Assembly: GCF_014530035.1 (NCBI RefSeq)
Contig: NZ_JACVMX010000002.1
Location: 62,001-126,000, forward strand
From: Leucobacter sp. cx-328
Lineage (GTDB): Bacteria > Actinomycetota > Actinomycetes > Actinomycetales > Microbacteriaceae
Length of the DNA: 64,000 nt
Reading direction: 5' to 3'
Below are positions 44,984-53,966 of this stretch, piece by piece; the stretch's first letter is position 1; each line of letters starts with the position of its first letter. The notes beneath the pieces were generated by a model. It was not told where the DNA came from. It saw only the letters and a program-made list of their open reading frames with translations, and made no database searches. A program made the position numbers and the translations under genes.

Positions 44984-45757
44984 CTATACGTTCTGTGCGT
45001 CGCGCGCCTGGTCGATGCGCTGCTGCGCCTCGGGGCTGCGCACGAGCGGCGGCACGATCTCGTTCTGCTCGTTCACGATGACGACGTCGTGGTCAACGTG
45101 TTCGACCATCGCGTGCACTGCGTCGATGAAGTCTCGGCGGCGGATCGCGTCCAAGACGCGAGCGTGGTCCTGCTCCATTTCGGCGCCCGTTGCGACGTTC
45201 GCGAGGCGACCGCGGTGCTCGGGGGTGCGGAGCTGATCGTTGATGCCAGCGTAGAGCGAGGACAGCAGGCGGTTCTTCGCAGCGTCAAAGATGAGCTGGT
45301 GGAACTTGCTGCTGAACGCGGTCGTATCAGAGCCGTCGATCATGCCAAGGACGGGGCAGCGGGTGCAGCCCATCTCTTCCTTTGCGGCCTCTTCGAGCGC
45401 GGCGATGTCTTCCTCGGTGCGCTGCAGGGCAGCCTGTTGCGCGGCCTCGATTTCGAGCGCGCGACGGTAGCTCAGAATTTCTTCGAGCGTGAAGTCATTG
45501 AGGAACTCGTTGAGCAGCGAGCTCGTCGGGGTGGCCGAACGCACGAAGGTGCCGCGGCCGGGTGCGGTTTCGAGCATGCCGACGCTCGCCAGTGAGCGCA
45601 CAGCCTCTCGCACGGTTGAACGGCCGACGCCCATCTGTTCAGCGAGCTCGGGCTCGATGGGAATTCGGCTGCCGACGGGCCAAGTTCCGGTGGTGATTTG
45701 GCGTCGAAGGTACGCAAGTGCGCCGCGCGCACGATCTGATCCCATAGTGGAAGCCAT
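44984..45757 (-). CDS. FadR/GntR-family transcriptional regulator
   Basis: A 257-residue repressor-type regulator. The winged helix (about residues 8-78) shows SRIPIEPELAEQMGVGRSTVREAVRSLASVGMLETAPGRGTFV signatures in parts, and the FCD ligand domain (about residues 95-235) carries metal-binding histidines (FHQLIFDA, HARVLDAI). It would bind an organic acid. ATG 45757 follows AAGGAGG. It is divergent from the PEBP-type gene with about 155 bases between, so either neighbour could be its target. Confidence 0.9.
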   Translation of the reverse strand: MASTMGSDRARGALAYLRRQITTGTWPVGSRIPIEPELAEQMGVGRSTVREAVRSLASVGMLETAPGRGTFVRSATPTSSLLNEFLNDFTLEEILSYRRALEIEAAQQAALQRTEEDIAALEEAAKEEMGCTRCPVLGMIDGSDTTAFSSKFHQLIFDAAKNRLLSSLYAGINDQLRTPEHRGRLANVATGAEMEQDHARVLDAIRRRDFIDAVHAMVEHVDHDVVIVNEQNEIVPPLVRSPEAQQRIDQARDAQNV

Positions 45758-45912
45758 TGCTTCGCCTCCTTGTACTCACGACTGCTCGTGATTGACGCTG
45801 GTGTGACTGGCTTCGTGTGGGTTCGCTCTCGCGAGGAAGCACAGTATGAGTCAGTATAGTTGTGACCCCTTCCGGCGAGGTGGCCGGAGTCGGACGGAAT
45901 TCGGAGAGTCAG

Positions 45913-46467
45913 ATGTCCCAGGTTGCTAGTCGCGGTCCCGCGAACCCATATGCGCTCATGCGTCAGGTGCCAGAGTTCACCCTCACGAGCGCGACAATCC
46001 AAGCGGGCGAGCCGATGCCCGCTGAGTTGTATGCAGAATATGCCGGCGGATCAAACCAATCCCCACAGCTCTCCTGGACAGATGTTCCAGAGGGTACGAA
46101 GAGCTTCGCGATTACGTCGTACGACCCAGACGCTCCCACCGGTTCAGGCTTCTGGCACTGGGCGGTGGCGAACATTCCCGCTGACGTGCGTGAGTTGCGT
46201 GCCAATGCTGGGGCGATCGGGGGCGCGGATCTCCCAGACGGCGCCTACATGATCCGCAACGAGAAGGGGGAGCCCGCCTTCACGGGCGCTGCGCCGCCCG
46301 AGCACACCGGCGTGCACCACTACTGGTTCGTTGTCCACGCACTCAACGTTGCTCACATCGATGTGCCGGCAGATGTTACTCCGGCAGTTCAGGGCTTCAT
46401 GATGCGAGACGCTGTCATCGGTCGTGCGATTCTCGTGGCGACCGGCGAGTACGGCCAGGCTGTGTAA
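45913..46467 (+). CDS. YbhB/YbcL-type PEBP protein
   Basis: A 184-residue protein of the phosphatidylethanolamine-binding (Raf-kinase-inhibitor-like) family. The anion-binding pocket is seen as YDPDAPTGSGFWHWAVANIP (central residues) and GVHHYWFVVHALN. No signal peptide is present. The in-frame extension upstream of ATG 45913 is weakly supported. Bacterial members have no agreed biochemical role. It is followed by an aminotransferase gene 111 bases downstream. Confidence 0.9.
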   Translation: MSQVASRGPANPYALMRQVPEFTLTSATIQAGEPMPAELYAEYAGGSNQSPQLSWTDVPEGTKSFAITSYDPDAPTGSGFWHWAVANIPADVRELRANAGAIGGADLPDGAYMIRNEKGEPAFTGAAPPEHTGVHHYWFVVHALNVAHIDVPADVTPAVQGFMMRDAVIGRAILVATGEYGQAV

Positions 46468-46578
46468 AACTCTGCAATCGCGGCTTCGCAGGAGAACTGG
46501 GGGAGTAGCCTGGCTGCAACGTCAATCTCCTCTGCTCAGCGCTTCGGCGTCGAGCTCTCCTGCGAAAGCGAGCCGACA

Positions 46579-47649
46579 ATGTCACTGCCCTCACGCCCCG
46601 GCCTCGAACACGTTGCTGCATACCGTCCCGGTAAGCCTGCACCCGTTGGCCATGATGGTCTGAGTGCAAAGCTGTCGTCGAATGAGAACCCGTATGATCC
46701 GCTGCCTTCGGTGGCGGCCCGCGTGCAGGCGTGTTTGCCAGCCGCGATCAACCGGTACCCCGATCACGGTGCCGTGGTGATCGGCGAAGCAGTTGCTGCT
46801 CGGTTTGGCGTGAAGTACGAAAACGTCGTGTTTGGCTCGGGCTCGGTCGAGGTCGCCGGTCAGCTCATTCACGCGGTAACAGGCCCCGGCGACGAGGTCA
46901 TGTTTGCGTGGCGTTCGTTCGAGGCCTACCCGATTCTCGTGCGCTCGGCGGGCGCCGTGCCTGTTGAGGTGCCCCTTGACGCCGGCGCACGTCACGATCT
47001 CGATGCGATGGCCGATGCCATTACCGACCGCACTCGTCTGATCTTCGTCTGCAACCCGAACAACCCGACTGGCACGGTGGTCGATCGCGCAGACTTCGAG
47101 CGCTTCCTCGCCCGCGTGCCTGAGAACGTCGTCGTGGTCATCGATGAGGCGTACACGCATTTCGACCGCGGCGCTGAGTCACCCCGCGGCATCGACTACT
47201 TCGGCAAGTTCCCGAACGTCGTTGTGCTCCACACCTTCTCGAAGGCCTACGGCCTTGCCGGCCTGCGCATCGGCTACGCGATTGCCCCCGTTGAGCTCGC
47301 AGATGACCTGCGCAAGGTCTCGATTCCATTCGCGGTCTCGGCGCTCGCTCAGGAGGGCGCGCTCGCGTCGTTCGAAGCTGAGGGTGAGCTGCAGGAGCGC
47401 GTCGACCAGCTCGTTGCAGAGCGCGAACGCCTGGAAGCAAAGCTCGCAGAGCTCGGTGTCCACTTCGTGCCTTCGCAGGCGAACTTCGTGTGGTTGCCGG
47501 CTGGTGAGCGCAGCGACGAGCTCGCGACGCAGTTTGCAGAGCGCGGCATTTCGGTTCGTTACTTCCCGGGCTCCGGCATGCGCATCTCAATCGGCCTCCC
47601 CCTCGAGAATGACGCAGTGCTCGAGGTTGCTGCGAAGTTCGCAGCCTAA
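46579..47649 (+). CDS. Aromatic amino acid / histidinol-phosphate aminotransferase
   Basis: PLP-dependent class II aminotransferase, 356 residues, of the HisC/Pat group. KLSSNENPYDPLPSV is the N-terminal arm; CNPNNPTGT, DEAYTHF and the Schiff-base lysine in HTFSKAYGLAGLRIGY are intact, and the phosphate-binding arginine lies in YFPGSGMRISIG. The gene is not in a histidine operon, and a TrpXYZ-type importer follows, so an aromatic transaminase (pat) role is more likely than HisC. That choice is inference. Confidence 0.85.
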   Translation: MSLPSRPGLEHVAAYRPGKPAPVGHDGLSAKLSSNENPYDPLPSVAARVQACLPAAINRYPDHGAVVIGEAVAARFGVKYENVVFGSGSVEVAGQLIHAVTGPGDEVMFAWRSFEAYPILVRSAGAVPVEVPLDAGARHDLDAMADAITDRTRLIFVCNPNNPTGTVVDRADFERFLARVPENVVVVIDEAYTHFDRGAESPRGIDYFGKFPNVVVLHTFSKAYGLAGLRIGYAIAPVELADDLRKVSIPFAVSALAQEGALASFEAEGELQERVDQLVAERERLEAKLAELGVHFVPSQANFVWLPAGERSDELATQFAERGISVRYFPGSGMRISIGLPLENDAVLEVAAKFAA

Positions 47650-47981
47650 CCGTTTCGGTGGCGGGCATTGCTTCCGCCTCGCAATTCTGTTGCATAAGAC
47701 GAGGTCTGTAGGGCAACTAGATTGCGAGAAGGGAAGCGCTGCCCGCAACTGGGTGTTGTCGCGCTCGCCGCATCACAAAACGACAACCGTTTCCAAAACG
47801 GTGGCTCAGACATTTGAAACCGTGGTGTCTTCGCGCATACGATGCTTGCAGCGGTGGCGACAACCCTGCGGTCCTGGACGTGTGCAAAGACGGCACGCGT
47901 TGGTCCTGTTGGGAGCGAGTTGCGGCCGTTCAGCCTCGGAGATTTCCCGTGGCGTTGACCAACCCGTAAGGATCCACACCC
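47650..47981 (+). promoter_or_regulatory. Upstream region of the TrpXYZ-type operon
   Basis: 332 bases with no gene. ACCGTTT-CCA-AAACGGT at 47785-47801 is a 7-bp inverted repeat, echoed by GAAACCGTGG just downstream, and could be an operator. Several other small hairpins are possible, but I cannot fit a T-box or any named riboswitch. AAGGAT precedes the next ATG. Confidence 0.4.
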
Positions 47982-49001
47982 ATGCGACAGACATCTTTCT
48001 CACGTCGCGCGCTCGCAGTAGTCGGTTTGACTGCTGCTGCCGCTCTCACGCTCAGCGGCTGCGCGAGCACTGACTCGGGTTCCGAGACAGGCGCAGACTC
48101 CGTCACGATTGGCATTAGCCAGTTCGTGCAGCACCCTGCACTCGACGCAGCGACCGCAGGTTTCAAGGAAGCCTTCACGGAAGCTGGCTACGTTGAGGGC
48201 GAGACCGTTATCTTCGACGAGCAGAACGCACAGGCGGAGGTTCCCACCGCGGGCACCATCGCTGAGAGCTTCGCTGGCAACAAGGACCTCGACCTCGTAC
48301 TCGCAGTTGCGACGCCTTCGGCGCAGGCAGCAGTGAACTCGATTACCGAGATTCCCGTGCTCTTCACCGCTGTTACCGACGGCGTCGAGGCGCAGCTCGT
48401 TACCTCGAACGAAGCCCCCGGCGCAAACGTCACCGGCACCAGCGACGCTGTCCCCGAGGAAGCCCTCGAGCAGCAGTTCCAGCTCCTCAAGGAGATCAAG
48501 CCCGACGCAAAGACCGTTGGTATCGTCTACGCTTCGGGCGAGGTGAACTCAGAGGTGCAGGTCAAGAACGCAACCGCGGTTGCAAAGAAGCACGGCCTCG
48601 AGATCAAGACCTCGACCGTCACCACCGGTGCAGACATCTCGTCGGCAGCTGAGGCGCTCGGCAAGGTTGACGCGTTCTACGTCCCGACCGACAACGTCGT
48701 TGTTGCTGGCATCGCGTCGCTCGTCAAGGTTGCAGAGACCAATAAGATTCCCGTTATTGCAGCAGAGGCTGGCACCGTTGAGGGTGGCGCGCTCGCTACC
48801 GTCGGTATCGACTACTTCGCACTCGGCAAGCAGACCGGTGCGATGGCAGTGAAGATCCTCAAGGGTGAGGCTGAGCCCGCAACCATGCCGGTTGAGTTCG
48901 CTGACACCCTCGCGAGCACCTACAACTCGGCTGCAGCAGCGGCAATTGGCATCGAGCTGCCCGAGTCGATCACCGCTGAGGGCACCGACGTCTCGAAGTA
49001 A
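47982..49001 (+). CDS. trpX: ABC transporter substrate-binding lipoprotein, TrpX-like
   Basis: Extracellular receptor of 339 residues of the PF04392-type group linked to tryptophan/tyrosine uptake. The lipobox LTLSGCAST gives a lipid-modified Cys-27. The mature part shows two Rossmann-like lobes: IGISQFVQHPALDAATAGFKEAF, DLVLAVATPSAQAA, PVLFTAVTDGVEAQLV, and VYASGEVNSEVQV. It is followed by a 12-bp hairpin and then the permease and ATPase. In Gram-positives this trio (trpX-trpY-trpZ) imports tryptophan; the specificity here is inferred. Confidence 0.85.
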   Translation: MRQTSFSRRALAVVGLTAAAALTLSGCASTDSGSETGADSVTIGISQFVQHPALDAATAGFKEAFTEAGYVEGETVIFDEQNAQAEVPTAGTIAESFAGNKDLDLVLAVATPSAQAAVNSITEIPVLFTAVTDGVEAQLVTSNEAPGANVTGTSDAVPEEALEQQFQLLKEIKPDAKTVGIVYASGEVNSEVQVKNATAVAKKHGLEIKTSTVTTGADISSAAEALGKVDAFYVPTDNVVVAGIASLVKVAETNKIPVIAAEAGTVEGGALATVGIDYFALGKQTGAMAVKILKGEAEPATMPVEFADTLASTYNSAAAAAIGIELPESITAEGTDVSK

Positions 49002-49073
49002 GACGTTGCGGGTGGTTCCCGTCGCATAGACGCGGAGGAACACCACCAGCGGTAAGCGCAAGCTCACCATTAG

Positions 49074-49117
49074 GGGTACCGGCCATCGTAAATACGCGAT
49101 TGGCCGGTACCCTTATT
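49074..49117 (+). terminator. Intra-operon hairpin after the substrate-binding gene
   Basis: GGGTACCGGCCA (49074-49085) pairs with TGGCCGGTACCC (49101-49112) and is followed by TTATTTA. It probably ends part of transcription so that the receptor is made in excess over the permease. Confidence 0.7.
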
Positions 49118-49208
49118 TACAGACAGTGTGGCGTGACACAGATTCCTGTGACTGCCACACGAAGAAGCCCGTAACCGCTCGGGAAACCACAATGAATAGG
49201 ACAACCGC

Positions 49209-50210
49209 ATGATCGGTGCGCTCGAACTCGGCCTGCTCTACGGAGTGATGGCACTCGGGGTCTACCTGACCTTCCGTGTGCTGAATTTCCCTGACCTCAC
49301 CGTTGACGGTAGCTTCACGACCGGTGGCGCAACCGCCGCATCGATGATCGTGCTTGGTTTCAATCCTGCCCTTGCGACCGCGGCTGGCTTTGGCGTTGGT
49401 CTCATCGCAGGTGCCATCACCGGCCTGCTGCATACCAAGGGCAAGATCGATGGGCTGCTCGCCGGTATCCTCACGATGATCGGCCTGTGGTCAATCAACT
49501 TGCGGATCATGGGTAGCACCAAGGAAGGCGTCGCTGGCACATCAAACGTGCCCCTGCTTCGCGCAGACACCGTCTTTACTCCGATCGATAACGCAGGCAT
49601 CAGCAAGAGCTGGTGGAGCGTCCTCATCATCTTCGCCGGTGTCTTCATCGTGAAGCTCATCGTTGACTGGTTCCTGTCGACGAACCTTGGCCTCGCTATC
49701 CAGGCGACTGGCGACAACGGCCCCATGATCTCGAGCTTCGGCGTCAGCACCGACGGCACCAAGATCCTTACGCTTTCGCTTTCGAACGGCCTCGTCGGCC
49801 TCTGTGGTGCGCTTGTCGCTCAGTACCAGGGCTTTGCCGACATCAGCATGGGCGTCGGTCTCATCCTTATCGGTCTCGCGTCGGTCATCCTCGGCCAGGC
49901 GATCTTCGGTCAGCGCTTCATCTGGGTTGCAACCTTTGCGGTTATCTTCGGTGCGGTGCTCTACCGCATGATCATCTTCTTGGCGCTCAAGGCTGGCCTT
50001 GACCCCAACGACATGAAGCTCGTTACGGCGCTGCTTGTGATCGCCGCGCTGCTGCTGCCGCGCTGGGGCTTCCTCAAGAAGGTGCCCTCGCTCTGGAGCC
50101 GCGGCGGCAAGGTCTCGAGAGCAGAAGACCGTGACACCGCGCTCTTCGATGACTCGACTCCGTCGACCACCGAGAACATCAAAATCGACGCTGCGAACGC
50201 GAAGGGCTAA
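49209..50210 (+). CDS. trpY: ABC transporter permease, TrpY-like
   Basis: Single-chain membrane permease of 333 residues with about eight to nine helices. It begins directly with LGLLYGVMALGVYLTFRVLNFPDLTVDGSF, the signature of the branched-chain/BMP-like permease group used by TrpXYZ systems. The GLKNGLVGLCGALVAQYQGFADISMG-like loop contacts the ATPase. A charged C-terminal tail of about 40 residues extends into the cytosol. ATPase coding begins 6 bases after its stop. Confidence 0.88.
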   Translation: MIGALELGLLYGVMALGVYLTFRVLNFPDLTVDGSFTTGGATAASMIVLGFNPALATAAGFGVGLIAGAITGLLHTKGKIDGLLAGILTMIGLWSINLRIMGSTKEGVAGTSNVPLLRADTVFTPIDNAGISKSWWSVLIIFAGVFIVKLIVDWFLSTNLGLAIQATGDNGPMISSFGVSTDGTKILTLSLSNGLVGLCGALVAQYQGFADISMGVGLILIGLASVILGQAIFGQRFIWVATFAVIFGAVLYRMIIFLALKAGLDPNDMKLVTALLVIAALLLPRWGFLKKVPSLWSRGGKVSRAEDRDTALFDDSTPSTTENIKIDAANAKG

Positions 50211-50215
50211 TCGAC

Positions 50216-51007
50216 ATGCTGCAGATTGAACGCATCTCCAAGACCTTCTTCCCCGGCACTGTCAACGAGCGTCGCGCGCTCAACGAGATCAGCCTGACCC
50301 TCGAACAGGGTGACTTCGTCACCATCATCGGTTCGAACGGCGCCGGTAAGTCGACGCTGCTGAACGCGATCTCGGGTCGCTACTCGGTTGACTCGGGCAC
50401 GATTGACATCGCAGGCAACCGCGTGAACAAGCTCAAGGAACACCAGCGCGCAAAGTACGTCGGTCGCGTGTTCCAGGACCCCATGGCGGGTACCGCGCCC
50501 GATCTCACGATCGAGCAGAACCTTGCACTTGCGGTGCGCCGCGGCAAGAGCCGTGGCCTCGGCCCTGCGCTGACGCGCGGCCAGCGTGACCGCTTCCGTG
50601 AAGACCTCAAGTCGCTTGAGCTCGGCCTTGAGAACCGCCTCACCGCAAAGGTTGGCCTGCTTTCAGGCGGCCAGCGCCAGGCGCTCTCGCTGCTCATGTC
50701 GGGCTTCACGAACCCCGACATCCTGCTGCTCGATGAGCACACCGCTGCGCTCGACCCGCAGCGTGCGGCGCTCGTGACTGACCTCACCGCTCGCATTGTC
50801 GGCCAGGGCGGTCTCACCACTCTCATGGTCACGCACAACATGGAGCAGGCGCTTGCCCTCGGTAACCGCCTCATCATGATGCACGAGGGTCGCATTGTGT
50901 TCTCGGCTGATCCCGAGCGCAAGAAGACGCTTACCGTTGCTGGCTTGCTCGAGGAGTTCTCGAAGATCAAGGGCGCACAGCTCGACGATCGCGCACTGCT
51001 CTCGTAA
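50216..51007 (+). CDS. trpZ: ABC transporter ATP-binding protein, TrpZ-like
   Basis: A 263-residue ATPase with Walker A GSNGAGKST, Q-loop VFQDPMAGTA, signature LSGGQRQALS, Walker B ILLLDEHTAALDP (His in place of the usual Pro after DE, a common variant in this subgroup) and switch VTHNMEQAL. It completes trpX-trpY-trpZ. A strong terminator follows the stop. Confidence 0.9.
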   Translation: MLQIERISKTFFPGTVNERRALNEISLTLEQGDFVTIIGSNGAGKSTLLNAISGRYSVDSGTIDIAGNRVNKLKEHQRAKYVGRVFQDPMAGTAPDLTIEQNLALAVRRGKSRGLGPALTRGQRDRFREDLKSLELGLENRLTAKVGLLSGGQRQALSLLMSGFTNPDILLLDEHTAALDPQRAALVTDLTARIVGQGGLTTLMVTHNMEQALALGNRLIMMHEGRIVFSADPERKKTLTVAGLLEEFSKIKGAQLDDRALLS

Positions 51008-51021
51008 CATCACTGCAGTCG

Positions 51022-51058
51022 AAAGGCGGGCCTGCTCGTGGGAGCAGGCCCGCCTTTT
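51022..51058. terminator. Bidirectional terminator
   Basis: AAAGGCGGGCCTGCTC/GAGCAGGCCCGCCTTTT, a 16-bp perfect stem with a 4-nt loop, between the convergent trpZ-like and thiamine-transport ATPase genes. Confidence 0.95.
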
Positions 51059-51059
51059 G

Positions 51060-51908
51060 CTATTTCCCGCGTTCGTCTGCGCTGCCGGGTGCGATCGTGT
51101 CTCGTGCGTGCACGCGTCCGAGCGCGGCCTGCAGCTGAGATTCGAGCACCGGTACCCGAGGGTCGAGCACGAACCGGTCATCGCGTGGAATGTCTCGGGA
51201 GACAGGGACTTCCGCCACGATCCGCGCCCCACCGTGCCCACCGCGCCCGCCTGCCTCACCGACCTCGCCAGCCCGACCAAGCACGAGTGCACGGTCGGAA
51301 AGGCGCACGGCCTCGCGAATATCGTGGGTAATGAGCAAGATGCTCCAGCCATGCTGTTCCCAGATTGCAAGGAGCCACCGCTGCAGGTCGTCGCGAGTGA
51401 TCGCGTCGAGCGCCCCAAACGGCTCATCGAGCAGCAGTACGGGCTTTTCTTGCACGACCGTGCGCAGGAACGACACGCGCTGACGCATGCCGCCTGAAAG
51501 CTGTCGGGGAAACTGCGCCTCGCTTCCCGTGAGGCCGAAGGGAGCGAAGAGCTCGGCTGCGCGGGACCGGGCTTCCCGCTTGGGCACTCCAGCAACCTCG
51601 AGTCCGATGCTCGCGTTCTCCACCATGTCGCGCCATGGCAGCAGTACGTCGCGCTGCGGCATTGCGGCAAAGGGTCGGTGCGCTCCCATCGCCGCCGGGT
51701 AAATCACGGCGCCGCCGTAGCGGATCTCTCCCGCACTCGCGCGCACCGCTCCGGTCAGGAGGGATAGCAGCGTTGACTTGCCGCTTCCGCTTGCGCCAAC
51801 CAGCGCCACGATCTCGCCTGGCGCAACCTGCAAGTGTAGATCGTCGAGCACGCGATGGCTGCCGAATCCGGCCGAGATGCCATCAAGCTCAAGTAATTGC
51901 GCGCTCAT
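51060..51908 (-). CDS. Thiamine-precursor ABC transporter ATPase (ThiZ-like)
   Basis: A 282-residue SsuB/TauB-type ATPase. Walker A GASGSGKST, Q-loop MPQRD, signature LSGGMRQRV, Walker B LLLDEPFGALD and switch LITHDIREA are visible. ATG 51908 follows GGGGAAGG and overlaps the permease stop by 4 bases; the open frame continues upstream to 52196 but that part lies antisense to nothing conserved and inside the permease. The C-terminal part has a Gly-rich RAGEVGEAGGRGGHGG insertion. Its operon is preceded by a TPP riboswitch, so it energises uptake of a thiamine precursor. Confidence 0.9.
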   Translation of the reverse strand: MSAQLLELDGISAGFGSHRVLDDLHLQVAPGEIVALVGASGSGKSTLLSLLTGAVRASAGEIRYGGAVIYPAAMGAHRPFAAMPQRDVLLPWRDMVENASIGLEVAGVPKREARSRAAELFAPFGLTGSEAQFPRQLSGGMRQRVSFLRTVVQEKPVLLLDEPFGALDAITRDDLQRWLLAIWEQHGWSILLITHDIREAVRLSDRALVLGRAGEVGEAGGRGGHGGARIVAEVPVSRDIPRDDRFVLDPRVPVLESQLQAALGRVHARDTIAPGSADERGK

Positions 51909-52690
51909 GCGACCTTCCCCCGTTCGATTCTCAGCCATGGCACGGTGATGCGTTCGATGAGCATCACGACCCCATAGAGGGTGAGCGTCAGTACCGAACT
52001 CATCGTGACCGCTGCGAGCACCAGGTCTGTACGAAACACATGTTTCGCTGACTGCATGTACACGCCGAGTCCGGCGACCGCGCCCGCATACTCGGCGAAG
52101 ATTGTTCCGACTACGGCGTAGGTGATCGAGATACGGAGCGCTGAGAAGAAGGACGGAATACTCGCCGGGAGGCGGAGCAGGCGAAACACCTGCCATCTTC
52201 CAGCCCCCATCGAACGCAGTAGCGCCTCGGCTTCAGGGTCGGCCTCGGTGAAGCCTCGAAGCAGTCCGACGACCATGGGGAAGAACGTGACAAAGGCGAC
52301 GAGGAGCACCTTCGGGAGTAGGCCAAACCCAAACCAGAGCACCACAAGCGGTGCAAGCGCGATCAGCGGCAGGGTTTGGCTCACGACAAGAATGGGCAAG
52401 ATTGCCCGTCGCAACAGCTGCGAAAAATCGAGGAGTGCCGCCGCGAGAAAGGCGACGGCCACCGAAAGTCCGAATCCGACGACGGTGGCGGTCAGCGTTG
52501 GCACCAGGTGCCGCAGAAGCGCGTCACGCTCAGCGAATCCCGCCTCGGCAATCCTTGTCGGAGATGGCAACAGTTCTGGCGGCACCAGCCCTGCCTGCGT
52601 GGCTCCTTGCCACACGCCAAATAGCACGCAGCACGCGAGCGCGGGCGGCAGCACGACGGCTGCTACCCGCGCGCTACGCGGCTGAGTCAC
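51905..52690 (-). CDS. Thiamine-precursor ABC transporter permease (ThiX-like)
   Basis: Membrane subunit of 261 residues with six helices and the EAA-type loop (EAEALLRSMGAGRWQVFRLLRLPASIP). It belongs to the SsuC/TauC-like permease group. Its start overlaps the stop of the substrate-binding gene by 4 bases and its stop overlaps the ATPase, giving a tightly coupled ThiY-ThiX-ThiZ order on the minus strand. Confidence 0.9.
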   Translation of the reverse strand: MTQPRSARVAAVVLPPALACCVLFGVWQGATQAGLVPPELLPSPTRIAEAGFAERDALLRHLVPTLTATVVGFGLSVAVAFLAAALLDFSQLLRRAILPILVVSQTLPLIALAPLVVLWFGFGLLPKVLLVAFVTFFPMVVGLLRGFTEADPEAEALLRSMGAGRWQVFRLLRLPASIPSFFSALRISITYAVVGTIFAEYAGAVAGLGVYMQSAKHVFRTDLVLAAVTMSSVLTLTLYGVVMLIERITVPWLRIERGKVA

Positions 52691-53742
52691 TTGAGCAGTT
52701 CGTCGGTGTAGTAGGTGCTCCAGTCAGGTTCAACGGTCACCGGCTTTCCCGAAGCATCAGCCAAGAAGCCGCCATCGAAGAGGAACTTGCCAAAGTCGTT
52801 CCACGCGTCAGGGTTTGCCGCACCGATTGCGTGGCCCTCCTGCACGAGGTAGCCGTCTTCGGCCATGAGCTTGGCGCTGCGTTGCACGAGCTCGCGAGCC
52901 GTGCCCAAAGTGTCAGGGTTCGCGTCGATGAGCATCTCGGCTGCCTGTTCAGGGTGGTCAGCGGCGAACTGGTAGCCCTTCGCCACGGCGCCAACGAATG
53001 CGCGGGCTGCATCGGGATGCTCAGCAAGATACGCATCACTCGAAATGATGCCGGTTGACTGCTGCACGGGTACGCCAAAGTCTTGGTAGCGCCATGCCTG
53101 GTATGGGTGGCCGTCAATTTCGTTCTGCAGGTTCTCCCACGTCGCGACCGAGAGCGTGAAGTCGATGCGTCCCTGCGACAAGGCTTCATACGCGCCGGTA
53201 TCGAGCACGACCTCTTCGAATGTGCCGGTGCCGCCGTCACCCTGAATCGTTGACTTCGCGAGTGCTGGGAAGAGGGGCGCGCCAAATCCACCGAAGACCA
53301 TTCCGTCGAGATCCTTCGGCCGGGTGATGTCTGCACGGTCGTTCAGGGCCACCAGGCGTCCGGTATCGGTCTGGGTCACGCGGTAGACCGAAAGGACGTC
53401 GAGGCCTGAGGTGCGGGCCATCTGTACCCCAGACTGCCCGCCAATGCCGAAGTCTGCTTCGCCAGCTGAGACCAGCTGCGTGGCAGAGGTTGAGCCGTAT
53501 GGCAGGATCTCGACGTCGAGGCCGGCATCGGCGAAGTATCCTTCTGCCTCGGCAACGTAGACGCCAATGTGGTTGGTGTTTGGCGCCCAATCCAGTGCGA
53601 ATGTGACGGCCTCTGTCGACCCGTCTGAGGTAGTGGCAGAGTCGGCGTCGCTCGTGCTGCACCCGGAGAGTGCCAGGGTTGCGACGGCGATTGCAGCCGT
53701 AGCCGCGATGCTGCGACCGGTCTTGAATGTGTGGTGACGCAT
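52687..53742 (-). CDS. Thiamine-precursor substrate-binding lipoprotein (ThiY-like, NMT1/THI5 fold)
   Basis: A 351-residue receptor with lipobox LALSGCSTS (Cys-28). The mature N-lobe FALDWAPNTNHIGVYVAEAEGYFADAG is the NMT1/THI5-like signature found in ThiY, the receptor for formylaminopyrimidine or HMP. The TPP riboswitch directly upstream supports a pyrimidine-precursor substrate. Start ATG 53742 follows AAAGGGC. It heads the three-gene uptake operon. Confidence 0.9.
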   Translation of the reverse strand: MRHHTFKTGRSIAATAAIAVATLALSGCSTSDADSATTSDGSTEAVTFALDWAPNTNHIGVYVAEAEGYFADAGLDVEILPYGSTSATQLVSAGEADFGIGGQSGVQMARTSGLDVLSVYRVTQTDTGRLVALNDRADITRPKDLDGMVFGGFGAPLFPALAKSTIQGDGGTGTFEEVVLDTGAYEALSQGRIDFTLSVATWENLQNEIDGHPYQAWRYQDFGVPVQQSTGIISSDAYLAEHPDAARAFVGAVAKGYQFAADHPEQAAEMLIDANPDTLGTARELVQRSAKLMAEDGYLVQEGHAIGAANPDAWNDFGKFLFDGGFLADASGKPVTVEPDWSTYYTDELLK

Positions 53743-53789
53743 GTGCGTGCCCTTTCAGTGTTCACTGGGCACGGGTATGTAGAAGAGTG

Positions 53790-53875
53790 TCTCCCTGCGC
53801 TGGCATGATCCAGATCAGGTTCGACGGTCGAAGGTTGATGACCTTCCTCTCAGCCCGGCCTACCGGACTCCCGTG
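53790..53875 (-). promoter_or_regulatory. TPP (thiamine pyrophosphate) riboswitch
   Basis: Read on the minus strand, CGGGAG...GGGCTGAGAGG (pyrimidine-sensing arm) is followed by GAACCTGATCTGGATCATGCCAGCGCAGGGAGA (given here in two halves by arm), the highly conserved THI-box core. It ends 48 bases before the ThiY-like ATG and should shut down translation or transcription when TPP is abundant. Confidence 0.95.
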
Positions 53876-53966
53876 TGTGCTCACCGTAACAGAACTCGCA
53901 TGCGCCATGCGCTTGGCCACTGTGGAAAGGCAGGTCAGGCCGGAGGTGCGTCATTCCGAATCCCCT

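Noticed and set aside
47650-47981. T-box riboswitch upstream of trpX
   Set aside because: No TGGNACCGCG antiterminator sequence and no specifier stem could be found.
51909-52196. N-terminal extension of the thiamine ATPase
   Set aside because: The extension lies within the permease gene and is not conserved-looking; ATG 51908 has a good ribosome-binding site and starts at the first conserved strand.
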